From assembly GCF_003428335.1 (NCBI RefSeq), contig NZ_CP031704.1, forward strand, positions 3,472,001 to 3,536,000: 64,000 nucleotides of DNA. The letters are read 5' to 3'. This DNA is from Solimonas sp. K1W22B-7 (GTDB lineage Bacteria > Pseudomonadota > Gammaproteobacteria > Nevskiales > Nevskiaceae). A program made the position numbers and the translations under genes. Under the pieces are notes generated by a model, which had not been told where the DNA came from, did no database searches, and was given only the letters and a program-made list of their open reading frames with translations. Every line of letters starts with the position of its first letter. The first letter of the stretch is position 1. Positions 28,404-37,566 of the stretch are shown piece by piece.

Positions 28404-30041
28404 ATGGAACTGCCCTCCGACCACCGACACAAGCTCGACGCACTGCTGCAGCCCTGGAACCGCAGCGACGCCCCGGGCTTCATCGTCGGCATCGCCCATC
28501 GCGGGCGCACGATCTATCGCCGTGGCTTCGGCCTGGCCAGCGTCCAGCAGGCGCAGGCCAACACGCCGCTGACGCGCATGCGCATCGGCTCCACCAGCAA
28601 GCACTTCACCTGCCTCTCGACACTGCTGCTGGCGGAGGAAGGGCAGCTCGACATCGACGCGCCGCTGCGCCGCTATCTTCCCGAGCTGGACGGCATCAGC
28701 GGCGCGCCGACGCTGCGCGAGTGCATGCTGCACACCAGCGGCCTGCGCGATCCCAACGACCTGCTGCTGCTCCTGCTCAACAAGAGCTGGAACAACTTCC
28801 CGGCGCCCGGTCACCTGCTGCAGGTCGGCCGCCGTATCGCCAGCCTCAACTACCCGCGCGGCGAGCGGATGATCTACTGCAACCAGGGCTACCACCTGCT
28901 GTCGCGCATGATCGAGCGCGTCAGCGGCATGGCCTATGGCGAATTCCTGCGCGAACGCGTCCTCGCCCCCATGGGCATGCACGATACGGCCCTGCTGGCC
29001 AGCGACCACGCGCTGCTGCCGCGCCTGGCCGACCTGCACCTGAAGGACGGCGACGGCTGGCGCCGCGGCCTGTTCCCCAGCGAGGAGCTGCTGGGCGAAG
29101 GCGGCATGGTCTCCACCGTCGACGACATGCTGACCTGGCTCGCGCATCTGCGCAGCCCGGACAAGATCGTCGGCAGTGCCGTGAGCTGGGAACAGATGCT
29201 GCGCAAGCCGCGCTACAGCAGCGGCGCCGAAGGCGACTACTGCCTGGGCCTGCTGCGCGAGCGCTGGCGCGGCGTCGAGATCGTCCACCACGCCGGCGGC
29301 GTCATCGGCGGAAACAGCCAGATGCTTACCGTGCCCGCGCATGAGCTGGACGTGATCGTCCTGTGCAACCGCAACGACACCGCCTCGCCCGCACTGGCCA
29401 ACCGCATCGTCGAGGCCTTGCTGGGAGAGACACTGGAGCCCGCTGCCGCTCCAGCACGGCGGCCGGGCCTGATCGGGCGCTGGTATGCACCGGCCTCGCA
29501 CCGCCTGATCGGCCTGCTGGAAACCCCCTTGCCCGGCGATACCGAAGCCTCGCTGGCCCTGAGCGTCCAGGGCCAGACCATGGGCGCGGTCATCGAGCGC
29601 GATGGCCAATGGATCATGAACTGCTCACCGCACGGCCGCATCGCCATCACGCTGCCGGCCGAGGAGCAACCGGAGGTCCTGCACGGCAGCGACAGCGGCC
29701 ATGCCGAGACCTGGCAGCGCCTGCCGGACAGCGGCCCTGCCGCCGAGGCACTGGCGGCAGACCTCGTGGGCCGCTACCGTGAGACCGATCTCGGCGTGGA
29801 GGTCGCGATCCTGCTGATCGACGGCGCGCTGCATCTCGATCTTCTGCCCGTCTCCGGCCATAGCCGCCTGCGGCTGACGCCCTACACGATGGACGTCTGC
29901 GGCTTTGCCTACGAGTCCAATGGCTTTGCCACCTACCCCGTCGCCGGCAGCCTTGCCATCGAGCGGCAGGAAGGCCGCGTCACGGGCCTGTGGCTCAACG
30001 GCGCGCGCACCCGCAATCTCTGGCTGCAACGTCATGTCTGA
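28404..30041 (+). CDS. S12 family serine hydrolase (class C beta-lactamase fold, D-aminopeptidase/MlrB-like)
   Basis: 545 residues. The N-terminal catalytic domain (about 1-340) has Ser63-x-x-Lys66 (STSK) and Tyr158-x-Asn160 (YCN), with HHAGG near 295 as the third motif. About 200 residues of C-terminal beta-rich domain follow, as in D-aminopeptidase-type S12 enzymes; MlrB of microcystin degraders belongs to the same class. No signal peptide is visible, so it should be cytoplasmic. It is a paralogue of the protein at 31041 (shared APGF, GFGLAS, TRMRIGSTSKHFTC and VSTVDDMLTW). The last 8 bp overlap the next gene. Confidence 0.85.
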   Translation: MELPSDHRHKLDALLQPWNRSDAPGFIVGIAHRGRTIYRRGFGLASVQQAQANTPLTRMRIGSTSKHFTCLSTLLLAEEGQLDIDAPLRRYLPELDGISGAPTLRECMLHTSGLRDPNDLLLLLLNKSWNNFPAPGHLLQVGRRIASLNYPRGERMIYCNQGYHLLSRMIERVSGMAYGEFLRERVLAPMGMHDTALLASDHALLPRLADLHLKDGDGWRRGLFPSEELLGEGGMVSTVDDMLTWLAHLRSPDKIVGSAVSWEQMLRKPRYSSGAEGDYCLGLLRERWRGVEIVHHAGGVIGGNSQMLTVPAHELDVIVLCNRNDTASPALANRIVEALLGETLEPAAAPARRPGLIGRWYAPASHRLIGLLETPLPGDTEASLALSVQGQTMGAVIERDGQWIMNCSPHGRIAITLPAEEQPEVLHGSDSGHAETWQRLPDSGPAAEALAADLVGRYRETDLGVEVAILLIDGALHLDLLPVSGHSRLRLTPYTMDVCGFAYESNGFATYPVAGSLAIERQEGRVTGLWLNGARTRNLWLQRHV

Positions 30042-30909
30042 AGATCCGGGTTTCGGCGCACTGTTCCAGGCGGCCGGCGTCGATGGCTGGCTGCATGCAC
30101 TCGACCTGGCCGACGGCCGGGAGATCGGCTACCACGCCGACGAACCCGTGGTCGCGGCCTCGGTGTTCAAGATCCCGGTGATGGTCGAGTTGTGCCGGCA
30201 GGCCGATGCCGGGCAGATCGACCTTTCCGAACCGGTCAGCGTTCCGCTCGCGGGCCGCGCACCGGGCCCCACCGGCCTGTCGATGGGGCTGGATGCCACC
30301 ACGCTGAGCTGGCGCGACCTCGCCCTGTCGATGATCGTGGTCAGCGACAATGCCGCCACCGATGTCCTGTGCCTGCGCCTGGGCATCGACCGCATCAACG
30401 CCACGATGGCCGGCCTGGGCCTGGCGGGGACGCGGCTCGAAGGCGACTGCCGGTTCCTGTTCGCGCAGATGGCCGAAGACGCAGGCTCTACGGTCCTGGC
30501 CGGCTTTCCGCCGAAGCCCGGCCCGGAACTGCTGCGCCGCCTGCGCGCGCTGCAGCCCCTGCAAACCAACCGCACCACGCCGCGCGAGGCCTCGCGCCTG
30601 CTGGCCGCCATCTGGCGCAACGAGGCCGCCTCCGGCGACGGCTGCGCGCTGATGCGCCGGATCCTGGGCGCCCAGGTCTGGCCGCATCGCCTCGCGTCAG
30701 GGTTTCCCGAGGACGGCATCCGCACGGCCGGCAAGACCGGCACACTGGTCAAGGTTCGCAACGAGGCCGGAGTGGTGAGCTATCCGGACGGCCGTCACTA
30801 CGCCGTATCGGTGTTCACCCGCAGTCACGACGTGCAGGCCAAGCATCCCGCGCAGGACCGCGCCATCGGCCAGGCCGCGCGCCGCGCGGTCGAGCTGCTG
30901 CGCAGCTGA
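30034..30909 (+). CDS. Class A beta-lactamase-fold serine hydrolase lacking the deacylation Glu
   Basis: 291 residues from ATG 30034, overlapping the preceding S12 gene. Active-site motifs of the penicillin-recognising fold are present: Ser43-x-x-Lys46 (SVFK), Ser104-Asp-Asn106 (SDN) and Lys234-Thr-Gly236 (KTG). The omega-loop motif ExxxN that deacylates penicilloyl-enzyme is not found; the equivalent place after TRLEGD reads CRFLF. No signal peptide is seen. A cytoplasmic D-specific peptidase or amidase/esterase is therefore more likely than a true beta-lactamase. Its neighbours are all peptide and D-Glu catabolic genes. Confidence 0.8.
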   Translation: MSEDPGFGALFQAAGVDGWLHALDLADGREIGYHADEPVVAASVFKIPVMVELCRQADAGQIDLSEPVSVPLAGRAPGPTGLSMGLDATTLSWRDLALSMIVVSDNAATDVLCLRLGIDRINATMAGLGLAGTRLEGDCRFLFAQMAEDAGSTVLAGFPPKPGPELLRRLRALQPLQTNRTTPREASRLLAAIWRNEAASGDGCALMRRILGAQVWPHRLASGFPEDGIRTAGKTGTLVKVRNEAGVVSYPDGRHYAVSVFTRSHDVQAKHPAQDRAIGQAARRAVELLRS

Positions 30910-30955
30910 AGCACGGCTGCCTGCACAGCTGAAGCACAGCTGACTGCATAGCTGA
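30901..30955 (+). repeat. Short imperfect tandem repeat after the class-A-like gene
   Basis: GCAGCTGAAGCACGGCTG is followed by CACAGCTGAAGCACAGCTG and then CATAGCTGA. These are two and a half degenerate copies of a roughly 22-bp unit that begins at the stop codon of the preceding gene. Probably a small local duplication; no function is evident. Confidence 0.5.
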
Positions 30956-31040
30956 TCCTGGGCCTGCCCAGTATTTCTGCAGATAGCCCCCTCGTCCCCG
31001 ATAGGAGACGATCAGGTCGACGATATCCCTGCCGACGACC

Positions 31041-32699
31041 ATGACCGACACCACCGCCCCCAGCCTGACCCCGCAGTTCGACGAATTGTTCAAACCCTGG
31101 AACCGCGGCGACGCCCCCGGTTTCGTCGTCGGCGTCAGCCACAAGGGCCAGCTGCTCTACCGCTGCGGCTTCGGCCTCGCCAGCATCGAGCATGCGGCGG
31201 CCAACACGCCGCAGACGCGCATGCGCATCGGCTCCACCAGCAAGCACTTCACCTGCCTGGCGATCCTGCTGCTGGAAGAGCAAGGCAAGCTCGACATCGA
31301 CCAGCCGGTGGCCGACTACCTGCCGGAACTGGCCGGCAAGGCCAGCGGCGCGCCGACGCTGCGCCAGCTGATGCATCACACCGGCGGTATCCGCGATCCC
31401 CTGTTCGCGGTCATCCTGCACAACCACGGGTACTGGGGGCATACCCCGGCGGGCGGCAACCTGCAGCTGCTGCAGCGCCACGACGGGCGCAACTTCGCGC
31501 CCGGCACCGACATGATGTACTGCAACGCCGGCTACACGCTGCTGTCGCTGGTGGTCGGCCGCGTCAGCGGCCGGTCCTTCGCCGATTTCCTCTACGAGCA
31601 CATCTTCGCGCCGCTGGGGATGCTGGACACGCGCCTGCTCGCCAGCGACATGGAGATCGTGCCAAACATGGCGACGCTGCACCTGCCGCAGCCCGGCGGC
31701 GGCTGGCGCCGCGGCATCTATCCCACCGACGACCTGCTGGGCTCCGGCGGCATCATCTCCACGGTCGACGACATGCTGACCTGGACCGCTCACCTGCGCA
31801 GCCCGCAGAAGCGCGTCGGCAGCGCGGCCAGCTGGCAGAAGATGCTGCAGCCCTTCCGCCTCGCCAACGGCACCGAGGGCAGCTACTGCCTGGGCCTGAC
31901 GCGCCAGTCCTTCCGCGGGCTCGACACCATCCACCATGCCGGCGCCACGCTGGGCTCGCAATGCCAGATGCTCACCGCGCCGTCGGAAGACCTCGACATC
32001 GTCGTGATGAGCAACCGCATGGACGGCCACGCCCCGCTGCTGGCGCAGAAGATCATGGAACTGGTGGTCGCGGCGCGGCTGCCGCCGCCGCGACCGCCGC
32101 CCGCGGCCGACGATCATCCGGGCCTGCTGGGCCGCTGGTACTCCAGCACCGCGCGCACCCTGATCGACATCAGCCGCATCAAGGCGCTGCCCGACGCGCC
32201 GGAGGGCATGATGCTCTCCGCCCATGGCTCTCCCACGGGCCTGCTCACTGAATGCGACGGCCGCCTGGGCATCAACAATGCGCCGACCAGTCCGATCGAC
32301 CTGCTGCCGCCCGCGGCCGGCGAAACCCCGGCCTCGCTCGACTTCCGCCTGGCCGGCGAAACGCAGCGCTTCGAACGCCTGCCGCAGCAGGCTCCCGCGG
32401 CCGCCGATCTCGCCGCCGCCTTCTGCGGCCGCTACCGCAGCATCGACTACGGCCCCGAGATCGAGATCCTGTTGCAGAACGGCAAGCTCTACCTCGACTT
32501 CCAGCCGGTCTGCGGCAAGGCGCTGTGGGAACTGCATCCGCTGTCGGAGGACGTCGTCGTCTGCGGCGCCTTCCACACCGTCCCGGCGCTGCCGTTGCCG
32601 AACATCGCCGTGCTGACGCTGGAGCGCCGCGACGGCCAGGTCGTCGCCTTCACCCAGGACGCCGACCGCGTGCGCGGCCTGCGCTTCGAGCGCTGCTGA
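31041..32699 (+). CDS. S12 family serine hydrolase, paralogue of the gene at 28404
   Basis: 552 residues. Ser65-x-x-Lys68 (STSK) and Tyr160-x-Asn162 (YCN) are conserved, as is the C-terminal beta domain (ending RVRGLRFERC). It aligns along its full length with the product of 28404, but differs in the region after the SxxK helix (HHTGGIRDPLFAVILHNHGYWG against HTSGLRDPNDLLLLLLNKSWNN). The two copies therefore probably act on different peptide bonds or residues. No signal peptide is seen. The TonB receptor start follows the stop by 2 bp, so the two are tightly linked. Confidence 0.85.
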   Translation: MTDTTAPSLTPQFDELFKPWNRGDAPGFVVGVSHKGQLLYRCGFGLASIEHAAANTPQTRMRIGSTSKHFTCLAILLLEEQGKLDIDQPVADYLPELAGKASGAPTLRQLMHHTGGIRDPLFAVILHNHGYWGHTPAGGNLQLLQRHDGRNFAPGTDMMYCNAGYTLLSLVVGRVSGRSFADFLYEHIFAPLGMLDTRLLASDMEIVPNMATLHLPQPGGGWRRGIYPTDDLLGSGGIISTVDDMLTWTAHLRSPQKRVGSAASWQKMLQPFRLANGTEGSYCLGLTRQSFRGLDTIHHAGATLGSQCQMLTAPSEDLDIVVMSNRMDGHAPLLAQKIMELVVAARLPPPRPPPAADDHPGLLGRWYSSTARTLIDISRIKALPDAPEGMMLSAHGSPTGLLTECDGRLGINNAPTSPIDLLPPAAGETPASLDFRLAGETQRFERLPQQAPAAADLAAAFCGRYRSIDYGPEIEILLQNGKLYLDFQPVCGKALWELHPLSEDVVVCGAFHTVPALPLPNIAVLTLERRDGQVVAFTQDADRVRGLRFERC

Positions 32700-32701
32700 A
32701 C

Positions 32702-35179
32702 ATGAAAACCACTTCCGGGAATCCCGCCATGTCCTCGACCACTCTCCAGCGGCTGGGCCGCTTCAAGGGCGGCTGCGCCGCCGCCCTGCTGGGCCTGAGC
32801 AGCGCCGCCGGCGCCCAGGCCCAGGAGAGCAGCGAGCCGCAGGACTTCGACCTGGAAGCGCTGCTGGCGGAGGACCCGGCCGGCACGCCGGCCGAGCCTG
32901 CCGCCCCGCCCGCCTCCGCGCCTGGCAGCGAGCCGGCGGCGGCGAGCGCCGGCGAACCGCCGGCCCCGGCCGCCGCGCCCGCGCTCGCCGACACCCTGGA
33001 GACCATCCCGGTGCAGCCGCTGCGCGCCGAGCAGGAGCCCGCCCCCATGGCGGAGCCGCCGCGCCGCGCCCAGATCGAAGAGATCATCGTCACCGCCACC
33101 AAGCGCGAGCAGTCGGTACGCGAAATCCCCGTCAGCATCACCGCGCTGACCGGCAAGAACATGGAGGACCTGGGCGCGCACAAGCTCAAGGACTTCATCC
33201 AGCTGGTGCCCGGCATGAACACGCAGGACGAGATCGCCGGCATCCCGCGCAAGCTCAGCGTCCGCGGCGTCGGCCCGGACACCAACACCAACCAGACCGT
33301 CGGCGTGGTCTTCGGCGACATGCCGCTGACCGACCCCTACGGCTCCTACACCATCGTCGATCCCGATCCCTGGGACCTGGCCACCGTCGAAGTGCTGAAG
33401 GGCCCGCAGGGCTCGCTGTTCGGCGCGACCTCGCTCGGCGGCCTGATCCGCTACGTTCCCAATGCGCCGAAGCTCGGCAACTGGGAAGGCCGCCTCTCCG
33501 GCGACTGGGTCAGTGTCGACCATGGCGAATCCGCCCCTTCATTCTCCGGCATGCTCAATCTGCCGGTCGGCGAGAGCTTCGCGCTGCGCGTCGCCGGATC
33601 GCTGCAGCAACAGCCCGGCATGCTCGACATCGACACCCCGGGCCGCGTGGAAGACGACGTCGATGACGTCGACAACTTCGCCGGGCGCGCCATCGCCCTG
33701 TGGCGGCCGCTGGACGAGCTGAGCCTCAACCTCTCCTACATGCGCTCGGAGCGCGAGGGCGACGAGCTCGGCTACACCACCAACGACCAGGGCAAGCCAC
33801 GCAACGAGGCGCCGGCACCCTCCCCGTACAGGAACGGCTTCAACGCCACCACCCTGGACGTGCGCTACGACTTCGACTGGGCGCAGCTGGTCTCGGTCAG
33901 CGGCTACCAGACCAAGTTCAACCACAACGACGCCGACACCTCCTACATCCTGCGACCGCTGGCGATGCTCGGCATCCGCACGCTCCACGCCAAGCGCGGA
34001 GTCGAGACGGAAGGCTTCATGCAGGAGTTCCGCCTGGTGTCCTCCGGCGATGGCCCCTGGACCTGGCTGGGCGGGGTGTACTTCAGCGACTACGAAGCGA
34101 ACATCACGTCCAACCTCTATCTCGACCTGGGCCTTCCCGTCCTGGAACCGCTGCTGCCGCTGCTGCAGCTGCTCGGCCTGCCCGTGGACGCGGCCGGCCT
34201 CCAGGTCACCGACACCGGCTTCCGGCCGCTGCTGGCAGAGGAAAATGCCGTGTTCGGCGAAGTCTCGCGCAGCTTCGGCAGCGACTGGACGCTGACGGTC
34301 GGCGGCCGCTACTACCAGACCGAGGTGGCGGGCACGCCCTACACCAACGGCGAGCCCGCCGACAAGCAGACGCAGGAGAGCAAGGGCTTCAGCCCCAAGT
34401 TCGCCCTGAACTGGCGCCCCAACGACGAGCTGATGATCTACGGCAACATCTCGCGCGGCTTCCAGTTCGGTGGATTCAACCTCAGCAACGTCACCCCCGT
34501 TCCCCTCACGTACGAATCCAGCACGCTGTGGAACTACGAGCTCGGCCTGCGCAGCGACTGGCTGGAGCGCACGCTGCGCTTCGACATCACGGCCTTCTAC
34601 CTGGACTGGCAGAAGCCACAAGTCAACCAGGTCAGGCCCGCCGCGCCGCTCGACGCGTTCATCGCCAACGTCGGCAGCGCGCGCAGCGTCGGCGTGGAAA
34701 GCACCCTGCTCTACCTGCCGCCGCTGGATGGCCTGTCGCTGGAACTCTCCAGCGCCTGGATCGAATCGGTGACCGCGGAGGACTTCCAGTCCGCCTCGGG
34801 CAACACGGTCCCCAAGGGCTCGGAGATGCCCAGCTCGCCCAAGATCCAGGCGACCGCCACCATCGGTTACCAGCATGCGTTCGGGCCCTGGCAGACGCAG
34901 GCCTCGCTGATCGGCACGCACCAGGGCAAGGCCTTCAACAACATCGACCACACGGCCGAGGTCGGCGGCTACGAGCTGCTGCACTTCAACTTCGGCATCA
35001 GCCGACCGGACCTGTCATTCATGCCGTCGCTGAGCATCGGCGTCAGCAACATCTTCGACACCTACGCCCTGTCGGCAGCGCTGGGGGGCACGGACTTCGA
35101 GGCCGCCCTCATCGGCCGCCCGCTGGTCTATACCACTCCGCGCACGCTGCGCCTCAACCTGTCGTTCGGCTTCAACTGA
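32702..35179 (+). CDS. TonB-dependent outer-membrane receptor
   Basis: 825 residues. A signal peptide ends near GAQAQ (about 41). An Ala/Pro-rich stretch of about 75 residues follows, then a TonB-box-like IEEIIVTATKREQSV, the plug domain (IPVSITALTGKNMEDLGAHKLKDFIQ; VEVLKGPQGSLFGATSLGGLI) and a 22-strand barrel ending in aromatic F (LNLSFGFN). It imports a bulky substrate across the outer membrane using TonB-ExbBD energy. Its place between two hydrolase genes suggests it takes up the peptide degraded by this locus. The plug resembles iron-complex/OMR receptors, but no siderophore genes are nearby. Confidence 0.92.
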   Translation: MKTTSGNPAMSSTTLQRLGRFKGGCAAALLGLSSAAGAQAQESSEPQDFDLEALLAEDPAGTPAEPAAPPASAPGSEPAAASAGEPPAPAAAPALADTLETIPVQPLRAEQEPAPMAEPPRRAQIEEIIVTATKREQSVREIPVSITALTGKNMEDLGAHKLKDFIQLVPGMNTQDEIAGIPRKLSVRGVGPDTNTNQTVGVVFGDMPLTDPYGSYTIVDPDPWDLATVEVLKGPQGSLFGATSLGGLIRYVPNAPKLGNWEGRLSGDWVSVDHGESAPSFSGMLNLPVGESFALRVAGSLQQQPGMLDIDTPGRVEDDVDDVDNFAGRAIALWRPLDELSLNLSYMRSEREGDELGYTTNDQGKPRNEAPAPSPYRNGFNATTLDVRYDFDWAQLVSVSGYQTKFNHNDADTSYILRPLAMLGIRTLHAKRGVETEGFMQEFRLVSSGDGPWTWLGGVYFSDYEANITSNLYLDLGLPVLEPLLPLLQLLGLPVDAAGLQVTDTGFRPLLAEENAVFGEVSRSFGSDWTLTVGGRYYQTEVAGTPYTNGEPADKQTQESKGFSPKFALNWRPNDELMIYGNISRGFQFGGFNLSNVTPVPLTYESSTLWNYELGLRSDWLERTLRFDITAFYLDWQKPQVNQVRPAAPLDAFIANVGSARSVGVESTLLYLPPLDGLSLELSSAWIESVTAEDFQSASGNTVPKGSEMPSSPKIQATATIGYQHAFGPWQTQASLIGTHQGKAFNNIDHTAEVGGYELLHFNFGISRPDLSFMPSLSIGVSNIFDTYALSAALGGTDFEAALIGRPLVYTTPRTLRLNLSFGFN

Positions 35180-35186
35180 GCCCTCC

Positions 35187-36047
35187 ATGACCCTGCCCGC
35201 CAGCAACAGCCCACTGTTCCATCGCCTGGCCGGCCAGCCCGGCGAACTGCCGGACATCGTCCTCGAGGCCGGCGGACTCGGCAGCTCCGACGACTGGCGA
35301 CACGTCGAGAACCTGCTCGCCCGCCATGCCCGTGTGCTGGTCTACGATCGCGCCGGCATGGGCGACAGCCCGGCGGACGCAGCGGGCTTCGGCGCGGACG
35401 CCGTGACCGCGCGCCTGGCGGCCCTGCTGGACCGGCTGCAATGGAACCGGCCGGTGCTGCTGGTCGGTTACTCGCTGGGCGGTCTCTACGCCCGGCATTT
35501 CGCGGCCAGCCAGCCGCAGCGCGTCGCCGGCCTGGTGCTGGTCGATGCCACGCCGGTGGCCCACGTCTTCCCGGTGGCGGCAATGCGCCATGCGCAGCGT
35601 GTGATCTGGCTGCTGCACTGGGTCGCGCGCCTCGGACCGGCAGGCCTGCTGCAGCGGCTGTTCGGCCGCAAGACCGACGCCGCGCGGTTCCGCCGGCAGC
35701 TCGCGCAGTTGAGCGCCCCGGACTACCTGCCGCGCATGCGCGGCGAACTCGCCGCGATGACCGGGGTACTGTCCGAGGTTGGCCGCATCGCGGCGGCACC
35801 GCGGCATCCGGTCGCGGCGGTCCTCGCCGGCACCCCTCCCGCGCAGATGACAGATGCCGACTTCGCCCACATGCAAACCCTGCACCGCGAGCTGGCAAGC
35901 GTTTCGCCGGCGCCATTGAGCCAGCTCGCCGTCGTCGAGGGAGCCCATCACAGCAGCCTGGTCGGCGATCCTGCCCACGCGGCCCAGGTCGCCGAACACA
36001 TCCTCGCCTTCGCGCGCAGCCTGCCTCGTACACCGGAACACCCATGA
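35187..36047 (+). CDS. Alpha/beta hydrolase
   Basis: 286 residues. The nucleophile elbow GYSLGG holds Ser96, the oxyanion region is EAGGLGSSDDW (27-37), VYDRAGMGDS (52-61) is typical of the fold, and the catalytic His is probably in EGAHHSS near 252. No signal peptide. Substrate not evident (ester, amide or lactone). It starts 7 bp after the TonB receptor and overlaps the RidA gene (ATGA), so it belongs to the same operon and could open an ester or lactone bond of the imported compound. Confidence 0.85.
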   Translation: MTLPASNSPLFHRLAGQPGELPDIVLEAGGLGSSDDWRHVENLLARHARVLVYDRAGMGDSPADAAGFGADAVTARLAALLDRLQWNRPVLLVGYSLGGLYARHFAASQPQRVAGLVLVDATPVAHVFPVAAMRHAQRVIWLLHWVARLGPAGLLQRLFGRKTDAARFRRQLAQLSAPDYLPRMRGELAAMTGVLSEVGRIAAAPRHPVAAVLAGTPPAQMTDADFAHMQTLHRELASVSPAPLSQLAVVEGAHHSSLVGDPAHAAQVAEHILAFARSLPRTPEHP

Positions 36048-36430
36048 GCATCGAAGTCATCGGCAAGAGCCCCACCCTGGCCAACGGCATGACCGTGCCG
36101 CTGTCGCCGGCGGTCCGCGCGGGCAATCTGGTGTTCGTCTCCGGCCAGCTGGGCCTGGACGACAACGGCGCCCTGGTCGGCGCCAACATCGCCGCGCAGA
36201 CCCACCAGGTGATGGCGCGACTGCGCGCGGTCCTGCAGCAGGCCGGCGCCGATCTCGACCGCGTGGTCAAAGCCGGCGTCTGGCTCACCGACAAGGCCGA
36301 CTTCGCCGCCTTCAACGCCATCTACCGCGAGTACTTCCCGCAGCATCCGCCGGCACGCTCGACCGTGGTCAGCGAGCTGCTGATCCCCGGCGCGCGCATC
36401 GAGATCGACGTGATCGCCAGCCTCGACTAG
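36044..36430 (+). CDS. RidA family (YjgF/YER057c/UK114) enamine/imine deaminase
   Basis: 128 residues. The family Arg105 (PARSTVV) is at its canonical position, with SGQLGLDDNG (33-42) and the C-terminal IEIDVIA. RidA proteins hydrolyse 2-aminoacrylate/2-aminocrotonate and related imines produced by PLP dehydratases and amino acid oxidases. Both enzyme types are encoded in this locus (24991 and 20764), so it likely detoxifies or speeds release of the keto acids. It overlaps the alpha/beta hydrolase gene by 4 bp and is the last gene before REP and IS sequences. Confidence 0.92.
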   Translation: MSIEVIGKSPTLANGMTVPLSPAVRAGNLVFVSGQLGLDDNGALVGANIAAQTHQVMARLRAVLQQAGADLDRVVKAGVWLTDKADFAAFNAIYREYFPQHPPARSTVVSELLIPGARIEIDVIASLD

Positions 36431-36472
36431 GTTTCCGGCTTCTCCGGCACACCGGCGATCGTACTTCCCTGA

Positions 36473-36537
36473 CCGTCATACCGGCGAAAGCCGGTATCCA
36501 GTCGAGCGGTGGCTACTCCCGTCCGGGACTGGATGCC
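36473..36537. repeat. REP palindrome pair, right copy interrupted by the IS
   Basis: CCGTCATACCGGCGAAAGCC/GGTATCCAGTC (36473-36503) is a palindromic REP. The sequence GGGACTGGATGCC (36525-36537) is the start of an inverted copy. Its remainder, CTGCCGGCTTCCGCCGGCAT then GACGG (37567-37591), lies on the far side of the IS30-type element. The same REP occurs at 59887-59920. Confidence 0.8.
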
Positions 36538-37566
36538 GTGAGTTCACAAACCAAATGCAACACCCTATTACGAGGGTGCTGCAATGGGACGCAAGAGCTT
36601 TGAGCAGTTTGGAATCGAGGAACGGTGTGAGATTTCCCGTCGGCGCCAAGCCGGGGAGTCGATCCGGCAAATTGCGGCAGCTCTGGATCGCGCGCCATCG
36701 AGCATTTCTCGGGAACTGAAGCGCAACACTGGCGCGACGGGCTACCAGAGCGTCTATGCCGGCGAGCAAGCTCGGGCGCGCCGCTGGCAAGGTAGCCGGC
36801 TTCTGCGTGATGCCGAGCTGCAAGCCAGGGTTCTGGAGGGATTGCGCCGAGGCTGGTCTCCCGAGCAGGTATCGCGGCGGCTGGCTCAGCAGGATCTGCA
36901 GATCAGCTACGAGAGCATCTATCGCTTCATTGCCGCCCAGATCGCCCGGACCAACGACTTTTCCTGGCGTCTCTATCTGCCCCGTGCCAAGAGCAAGCGC
37001 GGCTTCCGTGGCCGCAAGGGCGGCAGCCCGGCAGAGCACATCCAGCAGCGGGTTTCGATCGAAAAGCGCCCCAAGGCTGCGGCTGACCGGCGCCAGGCGG
37101 GACACTGGGAAGCCGACCTGATGCTCTTTGCGCGCTATGGCCAAGCCATCCTGACCCTGCATGAGCGAACGTCCCGGCTGACCGCCATCGTCCGCCAGCC
37201 CAGCAAGGCCGCTGCGCCGGTGGCGCAAACCCTCCAGGCCTTGCTGGCCCCACTGCCCCCAGCCCTGCGCCGCAGCATCACCTTCGACAACGGCACCGAA
37301 TTCGCCTTGCACTACACCCTGCATCAGCCCCTGGGCTTGCAGACCTATTTCTGCGATCCGCATTCCCCCTGGCAGAAGGGTGGCGTCGAGAATGCCAACG
37401 GGCGTTTGCGCCGCTGGCTACCCCGGGGAACCAACGTCGAAGACCTCTCACCAGACCAACTCTTGCAGATCGCTCAGATCTACAATCACACGCCACGCAA
37501 GTGCCTCGGCTTCAAAACCCCAGCCGAGGTCTTCGCCAAAGTGTTGCATTTCAAATGTGAATCCAC
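36538..37566 (+). mobile_element. IS30-family insertion sequence inserted in a REP
   Basis: Terminal inverted repeats are 36538-36563 (GTGAGTTCACAAACC then AAATGCAACAC) and 37541-37566. They match at 20 of 26 positions, with an 11-bp identical inner block AAATGCAACAC. One transposase gene fills the element. It is embedded in a REP whose halves flank both ends. TGCC (or GCC) next to each end may be the short target duplication typical of IS30. Only one copy is in the window. Confidence 0.85.

Noticed and set aside
30034-30909. Annotation as an antibiotic-resistance class A beta-lactamase
   Set aside because: The deacylation Glu motif is absent, no export signal is visible, and the operon is catabolic.
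18798-36430. A complete microcystin mlrABCD cluster
   Set aside because: No MlrA-type glutamic protease is present in the window, and the MFS protein is of GPH type. Only the functional classes correspond, so the name mlr is not used.
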